Assembly: GCA_003518105.1 (NCBI GenBank)
Contig: DOZH01000011.1
Location: 1 to 20,319 of the forward strand
Direction: 5' to 3'
Source: Candidatus Uhrbacteria bacterium
GTDB taxonomy: Bacteria > Patescibacteriota > Patescibacteriia > UBA9934
DNA length: 20,319 nucleotides
In this document: positions 12,605-20,319 of the stretch, piece after piece
How the letters are laid out: each line of letters opens with the position of its first letter
Numbering within the stretch: the first letter of the stretch is position 1
Position numbers and translations under genes: made by a program
The notes under the pieces: generated by a model
Databases searched by the model: none
The model's input: the letters and a program-made list of their open reading frames with translations, nothing else
What the model was told of the DNA's origin: nothing

Positions 12605-12879
12605 CAGCTTTACATTTCCCCCTCTGGTACTTGCTTATCCCCTTCGCCATAGTCCTCCTCGCCACTACTATCTACATGTTTTTCAATATTTACCACATTG
12701 CTAAATTCGGCATGCAATCTTTCGGCACCACTGTCGTCCTGCTCCTCTACTTTGGTGGTTATCTAGCCGTCCTGGCTGTAGCTGGTGTCATGATTAGCAA
12801 CGTCGACTGGCAGCACACCGTTACTCTCATCGAAATCTTGCCCTTTTCTGGTAGTAGTACCTCAACCTTTGGCCTATGA
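12601..12879 (+). CDS. small membrane protein with two transmembrane segments
   Basis: 92 aa, with hydrophobic segments at about residues 8-30 and 41-65 joined by NIYHIAKFGMQSFG. No signal peptide or known domain is evident. Its ATG overlaps the ruvB stop and its own stop overlaps the next start (both ATGA), so it is translationally coupled in the ruvB operon. The overlap with the PH-domain gene suggests the two membrane proteins work together; this is inferred from context only. Confidence 0.82.
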   Translation: MTALHFPLWYLLIPFAIVLLATTIYMFFNIYHIAKFGMQSFGTTVVLLLYFGGYLAVLAVAGVMISNVDWQHTVTLIEILPFSGSSTSTFGL

Positions 12880-13499
12880 TCAGCTTAAAAGCCCTCCCCA
12901 ACCAAGAAAGCGGTGAAGTCACCGTGCTCTTCCTTCGCCGCTACTGGCTCGATCTGGCTGGCGCCTTCTTCTTTACGCTCGCCATGACTCTCGTCCCTAT
13001 TGCTGTGGGCGGTGCCATTAGACTCGGCCACCTCAATATCATGGAGCAGCCTTTCTGGGGTCCCACCCTCACTCTTCTCCTCAGTTGCTACATGCTAGTC
13101 GTCGCCGTTATCACCATGGCTCAAATCACCGACTATTTCTTAGACGTCTGGATTGTTACCACTGAACGCGTCATTAATATCGAACAACACGGGCTATTCT
13201 CCCGCACCGTTTCCGAACTTCGCTTAAACCAAGTTCAAGATATCACCAGTGAAACCAGCGGCTTTCTTGGTACCTTCCTCACCTACGGTAATGTCTTCAT
13301 TCAAACCGCCGCCGAACGCGAACGTTTCCAATTTAAAAATATCGACAATCCCGACGACGTTAAACTCACCATTGCCAAGCTGGTCGCCGAAGCCAAGCAT
13401 CGTCGCGGTGACGCCTCTGTCATCAATCACGAAGAACGTGAAGAGCGCGTACCGTCTGACGCCATCCCTAGCGAACCACCAACGAGTCACCTCACCTAA
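12876..13499 (+). CDS. bacterial PH-domain membrane protein
   Basis: 207 aa, with two transmembrane segments (about 27-50 and 63-87) followed by a bacterial pleckstrin-homology-like (bPH2/YdbT-type) domain at about 88-170. The characteristic stretch is WIVTTERVINIEQHGLFSRTVSELRLNQVQDI, then GTFLTYGNVFIQTA. The hydrophilic tail (175-207) is charged and probably disordered. Such proteins are common in CPR membranes; the role is not established. It overlaps the upstream gene by 4 bp and ends at a bidirectional terminator. Confidence 0.85.
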   Translation: MISLKALPNQESGEVTVLFLRRYWLDLAGAFFFTLAMTLVPIAVGGAIRLGHLNIMEQPFWGPTLTLLLSCYMLVVAVITMAQITDYFLDVWIVTTERVINIEQHGLFSRTVSELRLNQVQDITSETSGFLGTFLTYGNVFIQTAAERERFQFKNIDNPDDVKLTIAKLVAEAKHRRGDASVINHEEREERVPSDAIPSEPPTSHLT

Positions 13500-13505
13500 A
13501 GCACA

Positions 13506-13533
13506 AAAAAGCCCGGCCAAAGCCGAGCTTTTT
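13506..13533. terminator. bidirectional rho-independent terminator
   Basis: AAAAAGC (13506-13512) ... GCTTTTT (13527-13533), with GGC/GCC inside and a CAAA loop; one mismatch. T-runs on both strands serve the ruvB operon (plus) and the convergent 984-aa gene (minus). Confidence 0.85.
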
Positions 13534-13555
13534 GTTTTACCTCTGGTTGCGAACG

Positions 13556-16510
13556 TTAAACATTCTTCTTCCCCTTCTTTTTTACCGGCTCCACCGGCGT
13601 CGTCAATTTGAACTCCTCAATAAACTTCACCCAAATATGTCGCGCCAACGGCTTTTCATGCCATAACTTCTCTATCCCTTTTTGCGCAGCCCATCTAAAG
13701 GTTTCATCAGCTATTATTTTCTCCTTAGTCCAACCCCATTTTTCCAACAACTGTTTAACATGACCAAAACTTCCCAACGCTAACTGTCCCATAATAGTCT
13801 CCTCCTTCTCTTCTTCCGACAATTCTAACTCAGCTTTCTTGCCTGGCCTCACCTCAGGTACAGGAACTGACACAGCCGCCGCTTCAACAGGTTTAATAGG
13901 CTTATTAGCATCTTTTGCTTCAGGCTTTGGTACAGTTTCTTCTTCAATAGCTTTGACTAAAGACTTACTTTTCAATTCAGCTAAGCGTTTTTCCAATATT
14001 CTAGTCGACGTTGGTGCCAAATCTCTGTACTCATTATAAATTCCATATTCATCGTTCTTCATCTCATACACGGCATTCGCAAACTCCATCAGAATATGCC
14101 TTCTGCCCACCAATTCATCTTCAATTGCGTGTTCTCCTCCGTTCAAGACCCTATTCAACTCGAAGTCACTCTTCAGTCTATCCGTATACCAACGCATGAC
14201 TCTCACTGCTTCCGCCTCCTGCTCCAACGCATGCAGCTGCTTCAAATAAGTAAACGCCGATTCCTTGGTCGCGATCTTACCAAGAATAGCATTCTCAAAC
14301 TTTTGCGCGATATCACGCACATTCTCTCTATCAACCGCTCCACTCTTCTTACCCTCCTGAAGTTCTATCAAAAAACTCTCTGCTCTAGGCAAAGTAATCT
14401 TAACTACATTACGATATGCGCCTATAATATCTCTTTCTTTAGGTTGAAGGTAATCCCCATCAATCGCATTAAATACCACCGAAACATTCCTCGCTCTCTC
14501 AATCCAGGTTTTAATTTTTTCGACGTCCTGAGTAGCTAATAAATCTTTCATTTCTTTTATAGCCACCCTTTGCACCTCTGACCACATTAATTTCTCCACA
14601 GCCTCAAACTGACCCTGACCATGCAAGTCATTCAAGCAACCCTGCGCAAAACCCTTGTCACCATCCTCCTCACCACTCAACCAACGCTTAAAATCAGCTA
14701 ATCTACTAACCTTATTTTTTTCCTGCTCGGCCTCATACTCAGCCTGATGCCGCGCCGAATTACTATCCATCATTTTCTTCTTCATCTCCACGTAATCTCG
14801 CCACTCTTGCAGAGCAGCCCGCTCATCAACCGTTAAATCAATCAACTGCAACCATAAATCAATTTTTTCACCGGAAAGATAGGATGTATTCGATAAAATT
14901 GCATTACCGCTTTCCTCCTTGATTTCACGCAAAACTAAATCTGACCTCTTCGCTTTGCGTAACAAATCAACGGTTTTCTGCAACTCTATCACATTTCTCT
15001 GTAATGCAAACAAATGCAAACGGCCCTGCAATTTTTGCACATCAGGCTCCTGATCACCAACCTCAAGCTTGCCCTCATGCCTCTTCAACAATCCCAATAA
15101 CTTACTCTGCTCCGCCGTCAGTTCTGCTTTTTCTTCTCGTTCAAGTCGTTCCGCATGCCGACTAAGTTTACCCAGCAACGAACCATGGGCTTCTTTAAGC
15201 AGCTCCTCATCCTCAGGCAATTCCTCCAGCTCACCTCTCAACTCACGCAAACGCTTAGCCATCACTGGCATACCAGTCACCAAAAAATCCCGCCAAGCCT
15301 TAATTGCCGCAGCCTCGTCTGGTGTCACTCCAACTTTCAAGGATTCCAATTGCTCAAAGTTTTTGTGTGCTTCGGCCAACCATCGTTCCACCTGCTCAAT
15401 AACATACTCTTTATCATGTCGATTATTCTCCCACATTAAATCTTCATATCGACTACGAACTGCAGAATAACGATCCTGCAAGGTAAATATAACATTCCGC
15501 TCATCATCTCTCTTATTTAGTTGCTCTAACAAGCCAGATGGCAGCGCCTTGGCATCATGCATCCGCGCATCTAAATCCCAACAAGAATGAAAATCATTAT
15601 TTAGTTTTGTTAAAATGTCTCGCTGCAATTTTCGCTCAGCTTGATCCGCCAACTCATTCAGCCCTTCTTGCATTCTTCTATCAATCACTTGCAACTCTGT
15701 TCGCCACTTCTCCATAGCCAGACGTTCACCATCAACCAAGACATCATCAACTACTGCCATTGCAGTTACAAAAGCTCTCAATTTTTCAGGATCATTTCCT
15801 AAATAGACGTCCGTAATAGCTGCCGTCACCTTATCGACCGCCCCTTTATTATGCAGCTTCACAATGTAGTCTCGAATAGCACTAGCCTTCTGTGGATAAT
15901 CCCCCAAGGCATACTTAAGTCTATCCGCCAAATATTGTGGCGACTCTTTGCGTTCACGTTCAGCCTTCTCTCCCACCGCCTTCAAACCATCCTCATGCAC
16001 TGGCCCCATTTTCTCCATCACCCGAATAAACTCTAATGGATCAGGCATCGTCTTATCTTTAGTTTCGTATTTCTCCTGCCGCCATTCCTCAAATCGCTCC
16101 ATTAACTTCTGACCAAATTCCGTCACTATCGCAAATTGCCCTAGCGTCATGCCGGGTGCTGCCTGACACAATTTTTCATAAGCCCTAATCGCTATTCGCT
16201 TCCGCTCCGCAATCCCACCCTGATATTCCTCGTACTGACGCTTAGAATGAAAATCGGCCAGGTGATTTTGCGCTAAAGGATTGATAACATCATTCAATAA
16301 CCTTCCAGTCTGCTCCGCCAATAATTGCGTAGCCTCATTCTCCGGCACTTGCTGCAACAACTCCTGCAACTCCCGAGGATCCAAATAATTCTGCCGCAAG
16401 GCAGTCCGCAAGGCACCAACAGCAATTTGTACTTCAGGTGCTAGTTCTGGCTCAGTTAGCTGTTCCCGACGACCACTAGCCTCACCTCCCTTGCGTTGAT
16501 CCTCAGACAT
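13556..16510 (-). CDS. very large helical, charged protein of unknown function (984 aa)
   Basis: 984 aa, strongly charged (Glu, Lys, Arg, Gln) and apparently alpha-helical throughout, with coiled-coil-like segments such as LRELRGELEELPEDEELLKEAHG and the region around 640-700. No signal peptide, transmembrane helix, nucleotide-binding loop or catalytic motif was seen. After about residue 860 comes a Pro/Lys/Val linker, then a compact C-terminal segment of about 85 aa (from LSEEEKEETIMGQL) with several Trp residues (KWGWTKEKI, FRWAAQKGI, IWVKFIEEF), ending in a basic tail KKKGKKNV. It is therefore probably cytoplasmic, perhaps a scaffold or nucleic-acid-associated protein, but I do not recognise it. 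The start ATG 16510 is directly preceded by the T-run of a terminator hairpin. Confidence 0.85.
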   Translation of the reverse strand: MSEDQRKGGEASGRREQLTEPELAPEVQIAVGALRTALRQNYLDPRELQELLQQVPENEATQLLAEQTGRLLNDVINPLAQNHLADFHSKRQYEEYQGGIAERKRIAIRAYEKLCQAAPGMTLGQFAIVTEFGQKLMERFEEWRQEKYETKDKTMPDPLEFIRVMEKMGPVHEDGLKAVGEKAERERKESPQYLADRLKYALGDYPQKASAIRDYIVKLHNKGAVDKVTAAITDVYLGNDPEKLRAFVTAMAVVDDVLVDGERLAMEKWRTELQVIDRRMQEGLNELADQAERKLQRDILTKLNNDFHSCWDLDARMHDAKALPSGLLEQLNKRDDERNVIFTLQDRYSAVRSRYEDLMWENNRHDKEYVIEQVERWLAEAHKNFEQLESLKVGVTPDEAAAIKAWRDFLVTGMPVMAKRLRELRGELEELPEDEELLKEAHGSLLGKLSRHAERLEREEKAELTAEQSKLLGLLKRHEGKLEVGDQEPDVQKLQGRLHLFALQRNVIELQKTVDLLRKAKRSDLVLREIKEESGNAILSNTSYLSGEKIDLWLQLIDLTVDERAALQEWRDYVEMKKKMMDSNSARHQAEYEAEQEKNKVSRLADFKRWLSGEEDGDKGFAQGCLNDLHGQGQFEAVEKLMWSEVQRVAIKEMKDLLATQDVEKIKTWIERARNVSVVFNAIDGDYLQPKERDIIGAYRNVVKITLPRAESFLIELQEGKKSGAVDRENVRDIAQKFENAILGKIATKESAFTYLKQLHALEQEAEAVRVMRWYTDRLKSDFELNRVLNGGEHAIEDELVGRRHILMEFANAVYEMKNDEYGIYNEYRDLAPTSTRILEKRLAELKSKSLVKAIEEETVPKPEAKDANKPIKPVEAAAVSVPVPEVRPGKKAELELSEEEKEETIMGQLALGSFGHVKQLLEKWGWTKEKIIADETFRWAAQKGIEKLWHEKPLARHIWVKFIEEFKLTTPVEPVKKKGKKNV

Positions 16511-16539
16511 AAAAAAAATGGTGACTATATATCACCATT
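16511..16539 (-). terminator. terminator hairpin abutting the start codon of the 984-aa gene
   Basis: On the minus strand AATGGTGA (16539-16532 complement) and TCACCATT pair perfectly (8 bp) around a TATATAG loop, and the T-run (16518-16511) ends immediately before the ATG at 16510. It would terminate transcripts from the upstream AT-rich gene. The loop TATATA could also be a -10 for the downstream gene. Confidence 0.7.
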
Positions 16540-16567
16540 CTACCACAAATCTCCATCCTATCACTAT

Positions 16568-16657
16568 CTACTCATCATAAATACTGTGGTCTCCAACAGA
16601 TCGCAAAATAACTTCATCAGCACTTACGAATTTGAACGTAACTCTAAATTTTCGCCA
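16568..16657 (-). pseudogene. C-terminal remnant of a RelE/YafQ-like toxin
   Basis: The minus-strand frame is closed upstream by TGA (16658-16660) and reads 29 codons to TAG. The end DEVILRSVGDHSIYDE, preceded by FRVTFKFVS, looks like the last strands of RelE/YafQ-type toxins, which often end in F.FVS.DEV.LL.IG.HD.Y. There is no start codon or N-terminal part, so it would be a degraded fragment. It overlaps the 3' end of the PD-(D/E)XK-like gene in another frame. The identification rests on pattern memory only. Confidence 0.4.
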
Positions 16658-17210
16658 TCAATTGAATATCTCCAGGTTTTAAATTGATATCTTCATCAGC
16701 CAACTCTCTAGCGAGCCGCTTAGCTTGAGATTCTAGAATTGATTTACCGTATACCAACTCTGATATGTTAATAAACTCTCTAATAGTTGGATTTCGTCTT
16801 TTATGCTTTTCTACAATTCTATTGACATCAGTAAAATTAGCTTTCCATATTTCAATAACTTCATATTTTTTAGAGAGAAGAGCAAAAAGAGCATAATCAA
16901 ATTCATGTTTGGAAAAAGTTCCGATTCGACCTGAAATTTTAGGGACATCGGTAACAGCACCACGTCTAGTCTTAATTTGCACACGTTTTCCAAATTCATC
17001 TATAGCGTCATAACCCTCCTCTATACTACTCACACACAATCTAAGACCAGGAACTTTTAAGACAATTAAAAGCTCGCCAATCTCTCCCGTGATTCCCAAC
17101 TTTCTATTAGTTAATAACTGATAATCAACTGCGCTATCAATAATTCGTTTTACTAATGGCTCAATTTTTTCCAAATTTATAACAATACAATCAGAGTAGA
17201 ACATCGTCAT
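16644..17210 (-). CDS. PD-(D/E)XK nuclease-like protein (DUF6998-like)
   Basis: 188 aa from ATG 17210 (a second ATG lies two codons on; a TTG at 17237 would extend it into the upstream stop). The segment GEIGELLI ... GYDAIDEFGKRVQIKTRR has the E ... D ... QxK layout of restriction-endonuclease-like folds, followed by GTFSKHEFDYALFALLSKKYEVIEIW, resembling DUF6998-type proteins. The catalytic assignment is inferred. It is visibly AT-richer than its neighbours and uses A/T-ending codons, suggesting horizontal acquisition. It lies about 20 bp after dacA on the same strand, and a toxin-like remnant follows it. Confidence 0.6.
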   Translation of the reverse strand: MTMFYSDCIVINLEKIEPLVKRIIDSAVDYQLLTNRKLGITGEIGELLIVLKVPGLRLCVSSIEEGYDAIDEFGKRVQIKTRRGAVTDVPKISGRIGTFSKHEFDYALFALLSKKYEVIEIWKANFTDVNRIVEKHKRRNPTIREFINISELVYGKSILESQAKRLARELADEDINLKPGDIQLMAKI

Positions 17211-17230
17211 AAGCCAAATGCCAAAGTCTG

Positions 17231-18283
17231 CTACCAACTAAAATTCCCCCACGCTCCTCTCGCCAACACCGCCACATCATCAAAACTAGCTCGTCGACTC
17301 TCGGCTCCAAGTACAACAACCGTCAGCGATCGCCTGCTATCCTTATCACTCATCGGGTGCAACTGCACCACCGCATTCCAACCAGACTCATTCAAAAAAC
17401 CAGTTTTCCCAGCCGTTACGTACACATCATCATACGCCGAGTTATAAAGCATCCAGTTTGTACTCGCTATATCTCGCACGTAATTAACGTCATTCAGAGC
17501 CGCTAAGTGAATTCTCGACGACCCTGTAAAGCGACGAATATTCTCATTATCAAAAGCCTTCTTCGCAAAATAAGCTACTTCACGAGCTGTAGAGACATTA
17601 CCTAACTCAATCCCAGTCGGGTCCACAAATTGCGTCTGCACCAAACCGAGCTTAGCCGCTCGAGCATTCATCGCTTTTACAAAGTCAGCCTTAGCTAATC
17701 CAGTCAGTCTCGCCACTGCATTTGCTGCATTGTTAGCAGAGCCAACCAGCGTCGCCGCCAATAAATCACGAACGGTAAATTTAGTACCAGCCGCTACGTT
17801 CAGCCTCGCTCCACCCACTTCATCGCTAGTTTTAACATCCCCCACACCACCCACATCCAACCCACTATCAAGCGCCAAACCAGTCGTCATTAACTTAGTG
17901 ATGGAAGCTATTGGCCAACTCTCGCCTGCCTTATTCGCCGCCAAGATCTCACCACTAGCATCGTCAATTACAATATACTTAGCCGCTGACACTTTAGGCA
18001 CTGCGCCAGCTCTTGCAGACTTCATTGGCACAACTCCTGCAGGCTTGTAACTCGCCAATTCCGCGTACGTCCGCCAGCCATACTGCCCCGCCCAATCCTC
18101 CAAATTAATCAAAAATCCAGCTGCCGACCCGGCGATTGCTTCATGCCGTTCCGTTCCAGCAAACGCCTTTTGCAAATCGGGCCGAGCCGCATAAATCGCC
18201 TCAAGTGGACTCAACGCTAAAGCTGACCCCGCCAGCGAAGCACCAAAAATAACAAACGAAGCAAGTGCAATAATCTTCTTCAT
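17231..18283 (-). CDS. dacA: D-alanyl-D-alanine carboxypeptidase, S11 family
   Basis: This penicillin-binding-protein family trims the terminal D-Ala from peptidoglycan stem peptides. 350 aa, with a signal peptide (MKKIIALASFVIFGASLAGSA, 1-23), a region of about 75 aa before the catalytic domain, and the three active-site motifs: SITKLM (SxxK), SANN (SxN) and AGKTGFLNESGWN (KTG). The product lacks the long C-terminal amphipathic anchor of E. coli DacA, ending soon after the catalytic domain. It starts 3 bp after the SpoIID-like stop, so the two peptidoglycan-active proteins share an operon. The symbol is by family; DacF and PbpG are alternatives. Confidence 0.9.
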   Translation of the reverse strand: MKKIIALASFVIFGASLAGSALALSPLEAIYAARPDLQKAFAGTERHEAIAGSAAGFLINLEDWAGQYGWRTYAELASYKPAGVVPMKSARAGAVPKVSAAKYIVIDDASGEILAANKAGESWPIASITKLMTTGLALDSGLDVGGVGDVKTSDEVGGARLNVAAGTKFTVRDLLAATLVGSANNAANAVARLTGLAKADFVKAMNARAAKLGLVQTQFVDPTGIELGNVSTAREVAYFAKKAFDNENIRRFTGSSRIHLAALNDVNYVRDIASTNWMLYNSAYDDVYVTAGKTGFLNESGWNAVVQLHPMSDKDSRRSLTVVVLGAESRRASFDDVAVLARGAWGNFSW

Positions 18284-18286
18284 AAT

Positions 18287-20164
18287 TTACCATCTCTTAT
18301 CTAAGGCAATGCCCGTGTAAAAATACTTAAGGATTTCTTGCCACATCTTTCCGTCATTCGCCATGCAAAGTGCGCCGGAAGCGGACATACCAATGCCATG
18401 CCCCCACAACGTCTTACCAACGTCGCACGGCACCGGCACGCTCTTGCTCCACGGCACGTTCCCTCCCCACACCTCACTCCAATCAAGCGTCTTACCAGCA
18501 CTCCGCGAGAAATACGCTGTAATCGCCGTCTCCCCGTTGTACGTCACAATCTCGCCTCGTGTCGCATCTATCGCCTGACTCAAGCGCGGTGTCCTTACCT
18601 CTTGTCCATAACCTTTATAAACCTGGTCAGCATAAGCGTCGACGTGGAAGCCTTCACCATCATGCTTAGTATTCCTCGTCCAATGGTAAAACGCATAAGT
18701 TCTGGCCGCCGTAATCAACGCCTTCTGAAACTCGATATGCGAAACATTGGAAGTCTCAGCCAAGCCCTTCAAATAAAACTCCATCGGTAACTCATTAATC
18801 AACCAACTGCGCGACTTCACGTCATTGTGCCGTAGTTCCAGCACATTGCGGAAGGTGTTATCGGCATTACTCGATCCTCGCGTCACAGTTCGATCAAAAT
18901 TAACCACCAACATCACCGAATTTGCTATCTTTGGTACAAAACGCAAGGGATAGGTCGACTTCTCTAAGCCATTCCCCCGGTTAAAAGTATAACGCGTACC
19001 GTCCCAAGCCGCCGTCACCTTCTGGCCCTTAGTCATCTCCGCCAACAGATTACCATTCGTATCAGTCACCGTAAAATCACTCTCATTACTCGTAACAACT
19101 ACCTGGTCATCGGTTTCCTCGTCCACAATCAACACTCCAACCCGCACCATCGGTTCAGTAATTTCATTGCCTATAATCACATCATCTTGGTTAACCGAAA
19201 GCTCTCCCCCAGCAATGGGGGAGTTGGAGGGGGCTGTAGTAATCACCTCATCCCTCCCATCTGTCACCGTCACCGGAATCTCAAGCACGGCATCCCTCAC
19301 CGTCACGTCGTTCGCAGTAAACTGGAACTTCGCCGCATGCGTGCCGTTCACGCCCGGAGCCGTAATCGCAAAGCTCACATAAGCTGTTTCACCTGGCTTC
19401 ACTGCTGCCCCACTTACATAAGCCAATTTGGTTCCCACCCACGTCGAATTCGTAAACGACACATTGCTCGCAGAAGCCACGCTAACGTCTGGCATTTGCA
19501 AACCATAACTCGTCCACGTCTTACTGCCCGTATTCATAAAGCCAGCTGAGAGCAAAAACGTCTTGCCTGCTCTTGCTTTCAACTTATTCGCTGTCTGCAT
19601 CGCCAAGGCCGCCTTCAAACCAGAGTCAGATGGCGTCACGGCTGTCGTTGTCGAGGCTGGCGTATTCGTCACCACCGTCACCGGCTTGGCTACATTTATC
19701 GACAAAGTAAAATCACCACCTATAATCCAAGCCATGCTCTCGGACGCCAATGCAAACGTCTCGCTATATTTTCCCTCTGTCACTGGCGCTTTCAACTGAA
19801 ACGACACTGTCGCCGTCCCCTTGGCCTTCACCGTCGCTTCTTTCATCTTCTGCACCTGGCTAGGCGACAACCACGACGCTGACGCAAACTGACTCACTCT
19901 ATACTTTGGCCCATGCGTGTACAAAGAAATATAACCATCACCAGTATTACTCCAAGTCTGCGTCCCCGCATTCTGCCAAATCACCGTCACGTCCTTGGTC
20001 TCACCTGGCGCCATCGTCAAAGTTCCATTACCCGAAGTCGTCACCCTCATCGCCGCCAACACTGTTGTCGACATTGCTGCTTGCGTCATTCCTGGCAACA
20101 CTAATCCCATGGTCATGGCTAACCCGAGCCCTAAAATACCTACTCGCTTTAAACATTGCAGCAT
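18287..20164 (-). CDS. exported SpoIID/LytB-domain protein with two Ig-like (NBR1-type) domains
   Basis: 625 aa. Signal peptide 1-30 (ends MTQAA). Two Ig-like domains of the NBR1 type follow (about 37-160 and 185-302), each with a N-x-G-x-x-x-W core (QNAGTQTWSN; MNTGSKTWTS) and VxFxxxAP. After a linker, the SpoIID/LytB domain (about 390-620) contains NELPMEFYLKGLAE, ALITAARTYAFYH, AYADQVYKGYG, TAYFSRSAGKTLDWSEVWGG and GHGIGMSASGA. SpoIID proteins cleave or help cleave peptidoglycan glycan strands. It is probably exported to the cell surface. A 39-bp palindromic element lies in the linker (residues about 309-322), antisense to the gene. It is followed by dacA after 3 bp. Confidence 0.92.
   Translation of the reverse strand: MLQCLKRVGILGLGLAMTMGLVLPGMTQAAMSTTVLAAMRVTTSGNGTLTMAPGETKDVTVIWQNAGTQTWSNTGDGYISLYTHGPKYRVSQFASASWLSPSQVQKMKEATVKAKGTATVSFQLKAPVTEGKYSETFALASESMAWIIGGDFTLSINVAKPVTVVTNTPASTTTAVTPSDSGLKAALAMQTANKLKARAGKTFLLSAGFMNTGSKTWTSYGLQMPDVSVASASNVSFTNSTWVGTKLAYVSGAAVKPGETAYVSFAITAPGVNGTHAAKFQFTANDVTVRDAVLEIPVTVTDGRDEVITTAPSNSPIAGGELSVNQDDVIIGNEITEPMVRVGVLIVDEETDDQVVVTSNESDFTVTDTNGNLLAEMTKGQKVTAAWDGTRYTFNRGNGLEKSTYPLRFVPKIANSVMLVVNFDRTVTRGSSNADNTFRNVLELRHNDVKSRSWLINELPMEFYLKGLAETSNVSHIEFQKALITAARTYAFYHWTRNTKHDGEGFHVDAYADQVYKGYGQEVRTPRLSQAIDATRGEIVTYNGETAITAYFSRSAGKTLDWSEVWGGNVPWSKSVPVPCDVGKTLWGHGIGMSASGALCMANDGKMWQEILKYFYTGIALDKRW
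19200..19238. repeat. palindromic element inside the SpoIID-like gene
   Basis: CTCCCCC (19204-19210) and GGGGGAG around an AGCAAT loop are followed by a second G-run. It is 36/39 identical to 10027-10065 on the plus strand, although here the host gene is on the minus strand, so the encoded peptide (SNSPIAGGELS) differs completely from that in CapA. Confidence 0.8.
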
Positions 20165-20184
20165 AGTGTTCTCATTATAACACT
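20165..20184 (-). promoter_or_regulatory. extended -10 promoter of the SpoIID-dacA operon
   Basis: On the minus strand TGTTATAAT is an extended -10 with a perfect TATAAT (complement of 20174-20179). The predicted start leaves about 9 nt before the ATG at 20164. The inverted repeat AGTGTT (20165-20170)/AACACT (20179-20184) brackets it and resembles the AGTGTA/TACACT repeat at the ruvB promoter. Confidence 0.65.
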
Positions 20185-20319
20185 TTTCAGCTCATTACTT
20201 ATCCACTAAAGATGAAGAAAAGCAAGCGACTGCCGTGTCTCCTGTGACGACGCGATGGCCGACCCGAGAAATGCTTGACTCGCTACATCCCTTTACTAGT
20301 CGAGTCATCCTTTAAGCAT
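20185..20319. other. right-edge non-coding stretch with inverted repeat
   Basis: No ORF is supported. TGACTCG (20276-20282) pairs with CGAGTCA (20301-20307), and ATGCTT (20271-20276) with AAGCAT (20314-20319) after a bulge, the last base being the window end. It could be a terminator of an unseen neighbour or a repeat. Confidence 0.35.

Overview
The window looks like a chromosomal segment of a reduced-genome bacterium, most likely a Patescibacteria/CPR lineage. That is an inference from gene content: a complete diversity-generating retroelement (DGR), lamin-tail-domain and NBR1-like Ig/SpoIID surface proteins, RuvB followed by small membrane and bacterial-PH proteins, RlmH, and a 23S rRNA gene with its own promoter and no 16S beside it. 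TGA is used as a stop (for example ruvB), so it is not a code-4/25 lineage. Promoters with strong -10 boxes very close to start codons are common and Shine-Dalgarno sites are rare.

Layout. 1-1253: 5' part of a 23S rRNA gene on the minus strand with leader and promoter. 1309-3892: the DGR. On the minus strand, in transcription order, it has a good promoter, a 175-aa target gene ending in a variable repeat (VR), a terminator-like hairpin, a structured intergenic element, a template repeat (TR) and the reverse transcriptase (RT). An Avd-type accessory gene lies between TR and RT but on the plus strand. 3934-5718: rlmH, then ribE and an RBBP9-like hydrolase on the minus strand. 5954-9049: tRNA-Leu(UAG), then a long-leader lamin-tail-domain surface protein and a small helical protein. 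9134-11573: a coiled-coil protein, a structured non-coding stretch, tRNA-Gly(GCC), a CapA-like metallophosphatase, a Nudix hydrolase and tRNA-Leu(UAA). 11573-13499: a tight ruvB operon with two small membrane proteins. 13556-20164 (minus strand): a SpoIID-like protein and a D,D-carboxypeptidase in one operon, an AT-rich PD-(D/E)XK-like gene with a toxin remnant, and a 984-aa unknown helical protein.

The main finding is the DGR. TR and VR are 123 bp each and differ at 23 positions; 22 of these are adenines in the coding-sense TR strand and one is not. All eight AAC codons of the TR are changed in the VR. RT has the YADD active site and the GxxxSQ motif of DGR reverse transcriptases. The system should diversify about 15 residues of a C-type-lectin-like domain in a protein with no visible signal peptide. 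The inverted avd gene means any TR-RT transcript runs antisense through avd.

A second theme is short palindromic DNA inside coding regions. A 39-bp element occurs in capA and, in the opposite orientation relative to the gene, in the SpoIID gene, with a diverged relative in the LTD gene. The LTD gene also carries three copies of another palindrome and a perfect 26-bp palindrome flanked by a 4-bp duplication.
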